The position numbers and the translations under genes are program-made. Below the pieces are notes generated by a model. That model did not search any database and had not been told where the DNA came from. It was given only the letters and a program-made list of their open reading frames with translations. A stretch of DNA of 6,281 bases from Rickettsiales bacterium (lineage in GTDB: Bacteria > Pseudomonadota > Alphaproteobacteria > Rickettsiales > Anaplasmataceae): contig JAITUS010000133.1 in assembly GCA_031286185.1 (NCBI GenBank), positions 1 to 6,281 of the forward strand. Reading direction: 5' to 3'. Below, one piece after another: positions 5,089 through 6,281 of this stretch (its first letter is position 1; the number at the start of each line of letters is the position of its first letter).

Positions 5089-5514
5089 ATGGTGGGAAAT
5101 TCTCTTAAAATTTTACTTATAGTGTTGATTTTCTCCCATGTATCTGATGCACACGCTGATGGAGCAACAGATGTAACGTGTAATTCAATACGCTACATTC
5201 ATGGAATTGGTGGGCCAATGATCACAGTGGTAATAATTGGTGCAAGCTTGCTTGCAATATTTGGTAGAATGCCTTGGCCTGCACTTTTTTCACTTGGTGT
5301 GTTCGTTGCTGTATTTTTTGGTGCTCCCAAAATTGCAAAAGCAGTAACAGGAAAAGAGGTTTGTTGTCTTAAGAGAGGACAAACATTGGATAGCGGAAAA
5401 TGTGTTGCTGCTCCTGGGTATGAGCGTGTGGGTACAGCTTATGCTTGTCCTAGTGGCCACCTGCTCATCAATAAAGGAACCTGTACTAAGAATCCTTCAA
5501 GAGTGTGGCAATGA
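5089..5514 (+). CDS. virB2: VirB2/TrbC-like type IV secretion pilin, copy 2
   Basis: This is a 141-residue paralog of the gene 67 bp upstream, probably co-transcribed with it. ATG 5089 opens a signal peptide (residues 1-23, cleavage after HVSDAHA). The core region from DGATDV to FFGAP differs from copy 1 at only four of 57 positions (T30, I34, I40, R60 here). The two membrane helices lie at about 44-59 and 64-80, joined by RMPWP. The tail is shorter than in copy 1 but keeps the cysteine pattern (31, 92, 93, 105, 120, 132) and the GKCVAAPGYE motif. Only a weak GAAAG precedes the ATG. An upstream ATG at 5047 encodes just MRNNRT before a stop, so the leader is not part of this protein. Tandem virB2 paralogs are known in Anaplasmataceae, where they may vary the pilus surface; that role here is inference. 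Confidence 0.9.
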   Translation: MVGNSLKILLIVLIFSHVSDAHADGATDVTCNSIRYIHGIGGPMITVVIIGASLLAIFGRMPWPALFSLGVFVAVFFGAPKIAKAVTGKEVCCLKRGQTLDSGKCVAAPGYERVGTAYACPSGHLLINKGTCTKNPSRVWQ

Positions 5515-5559
5515 AGTAGTACTTTATATAAAAAAACATTGTTATATTAAAGGCCTACT
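5515..5559. repeat. Imperfect hairpin at the convergent virB2/ubiG junction
   Basis: Starting directly after the stop codon of the second pilin gene, 5515-5531 (AGTAGTACTTTATATAA) pairs with 5542-5559 except for a 2-nt mismatch and one bulge, around a 10-nt loop. No T run follows the stem on either strand; the only long T run, on the minus strand, is in the loop. It may terminate or protect both convergent transcripts, but it is not a textbook terminator. Confidence 0.55.
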
Positions 5560-5574
5560 ATGCACTGAATTTGA

Positions 5575-6281
5575 CTATTTATAACAGAGTTCCCCACAAA
5601 GTATATAATTGACATCCACACCTTTGGTTAAGTTCCACTCACGCTTTATTACGTTATACTCCATGCCAGCCATGTTTTGTAGTGTGACATTATTTTCTCT
5701 TAGGTGATTTGCAATCTCTGATGGTTTGAGGAATTTATTCCAGTTATGTGTGCCTTTCGGCAGCCAGTTTAATATATATTCCGCACCAATTATTGCAAGA
5801 CAGAAGGATTTGATAGTTCTATTTATTGTCGATATAAAAATTAGTCCATCTGGTTTTAGTAGTTCTATCGCTTTTTTCATGAAAAATTCTAAATTATCCA
5901 CATGCTCAACCACTTCCATCAGCAGAACCACATCGTATTTTTTGTCATTTTTCAGCTCTTCAATGCCGGTGTGTGTGTATTCTATGTTTAACCCCACTTT
6001 TTTCGCGTGTGACTGCGCCACTTTTATGTTTTCTTTACATACATCTATTCCCGCAACGTTAATGCCGACCCGAGCCATTGACTCTGACAAAATGCCGCCA
6101 CCACATCCAACATCAAGTAATGATAATTCCTTTAAATCGCATTTTTTTAACTCTTTTATTTTCTCAACAATGTATGATGCTCTCACAGGATTCATCATGT
6201 GTAATGGCTTGAATTTGCCATTTTCATCCCACCACTCTCCTGCCATTTTAGCGAATTTTGATACTTCATCTTCGTTATAAG
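5575..6281 (-). CDS. ubiG: Ubiquinone biosynthesis O-methyltransferase UbiG, 5' end beyond the window
   Basis: UbiG uses S-adenosylmethionine for both O-methylations of ubiquinone synthesis at the inner membrane. The visible part has 234 residues. The frame remains open to the right edge (YNEDEVSKFAK before MAGEWWDENGKFKPLH), and UbiG proteins normally have such residues before MAGEWWD. So Met 6244-6246 is internal and the true start lies outside. Counting from that Met, SAM motif I LLDVGCGGGILSE is at 43-55, the acidic GID loop at 67-69, and MEVVEHV at 110-116. The C-terminal half has the typical STINRT, LNWLPKGTHNW and KREWNLTKGVDVNY stretches. The length is normal for the family (E. coli UbiG is 240 residues) and no damage is visible. 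It converges on the second pilin gene with 60 bp between stops. Confidence 0.96.
   Translation of the reverse strand, partial: YNEDEVSKFAKMAGEWWDENGKFKPLHMMNPVRASYIVEKIKELKKCDLKELSLLDVGCGGGILSESMARVGINVAGIDVCKENIKVAQSHAKKVGLNIEYTHTGIEELKNDKKYDVVLLMEVVEHVDNLEFFMKKAIELLKPDGLIFISTINRTIKSFCLAIIGAEYILNWLPKGTHNWNKFLKPSEIANHLRENNVTLQNMAGMEYNVIKREWNLTKGVDVNYILCGELCYK

Larger units (their letters stand above)
4481..5514 (+). repeat. Tandem duplication carrying the two pilin genes
   Basis: Unit 1 starts near 4481 and unit 2 near 5012. Similarity includes about 60 bp of leader (for example AAACTTAA...AAAATGAG at 4502-4518 and 5034-5051) and the coding core, which is nearly identical. Signal peptides and C-terminal tails have diverged. 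This shows that the duplicated unit included upstream sequence and not only the gene. Confidence 0.8.

Noticed and set aside
5402..5584. Plus-strand frame overlapping the end of pilin copy 2
   Set aside because: It is an alternative frame of the pilin tail with no SD of its own.
5726..6280. Plus-strand 184-codon frame across ubiG
   Set aside because: It is antisense to an unmistakable methyltransferase gene.

Overview
The window looks like a piece of a Wolbachia chromosome or a close relative (Rickettsiales, Anaplasmataceae). This is inferred from the AT-rich sequence, two ankyrin-repeat genes, tandem VirB2-type pilin genes with a cysteine-rich tail, a core ubiG, and several decaying genes. 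No database search was possible, so the taxonomic call rests on gene content and style.

Layout, left to right. (1) 87-699, minus: a small ankyrin gene whose start is disconnected from its body by an 8-A tract. Deleting one A restores a 203-residue protein behind a Shine-Dalgarno (SD) site. (2) 784-1044, minus: an intact 86-residue protein of unknown function. (3) 1045-1305: a divergent intergenic region with a promoter for each side, a 14-bp perfect palindrome and a small hairpin. (4) 1306-3033, plus: a 575-residue protein made almost entirely of about 15 ankyrin repeats, partly built from near-identical 99/102-bp DNA units. (5) 3034-3132: a long imperfect inverted repeat where this gene meets the next one head-on. 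(6) 3116-4009, minus: a gene for a 297-codon protein with two C-terminal membrane segments, interrupted by an in-frame TGA at codon 18. (7) 4010-4568: a long stretch without a convincing gene. It holds a plus-strand intrinsic terminator that no recognised gene uses, a 113-bp inverted-repeat segment, and a strong SD followed by a 25-codon frame lacking ATG. (8) 4569-5021 and 5089-5514, plus: two tandem VirB2/TrbC-like pilin genes. Their core is almost identical and their signal peptides and cysteine-rich C-termini have diverged. (9) 5515-5559: another hairpin at a convergent junction. (10) 5575 to the right edge, minus: ubiG, cut off at its 5' end by the window.

How the genes may relate. VirB2 is the pilin of the Rickettsiales type IV secretion system, and ankyrin proteins are known substrates of such systems in Anaplasmataceae. 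The ankyrin genes and the membrane protein could therefore belong to the same host-interaction repertoire, but nothing in the sequence proves a functional link. UbiG is housekeeping (ubiquinone synthesis). The most striking pattern is asymmetric decay: two minus-strand genes with good SD sites are broken within their first 18 codons, while the plus-strand genes are intact.
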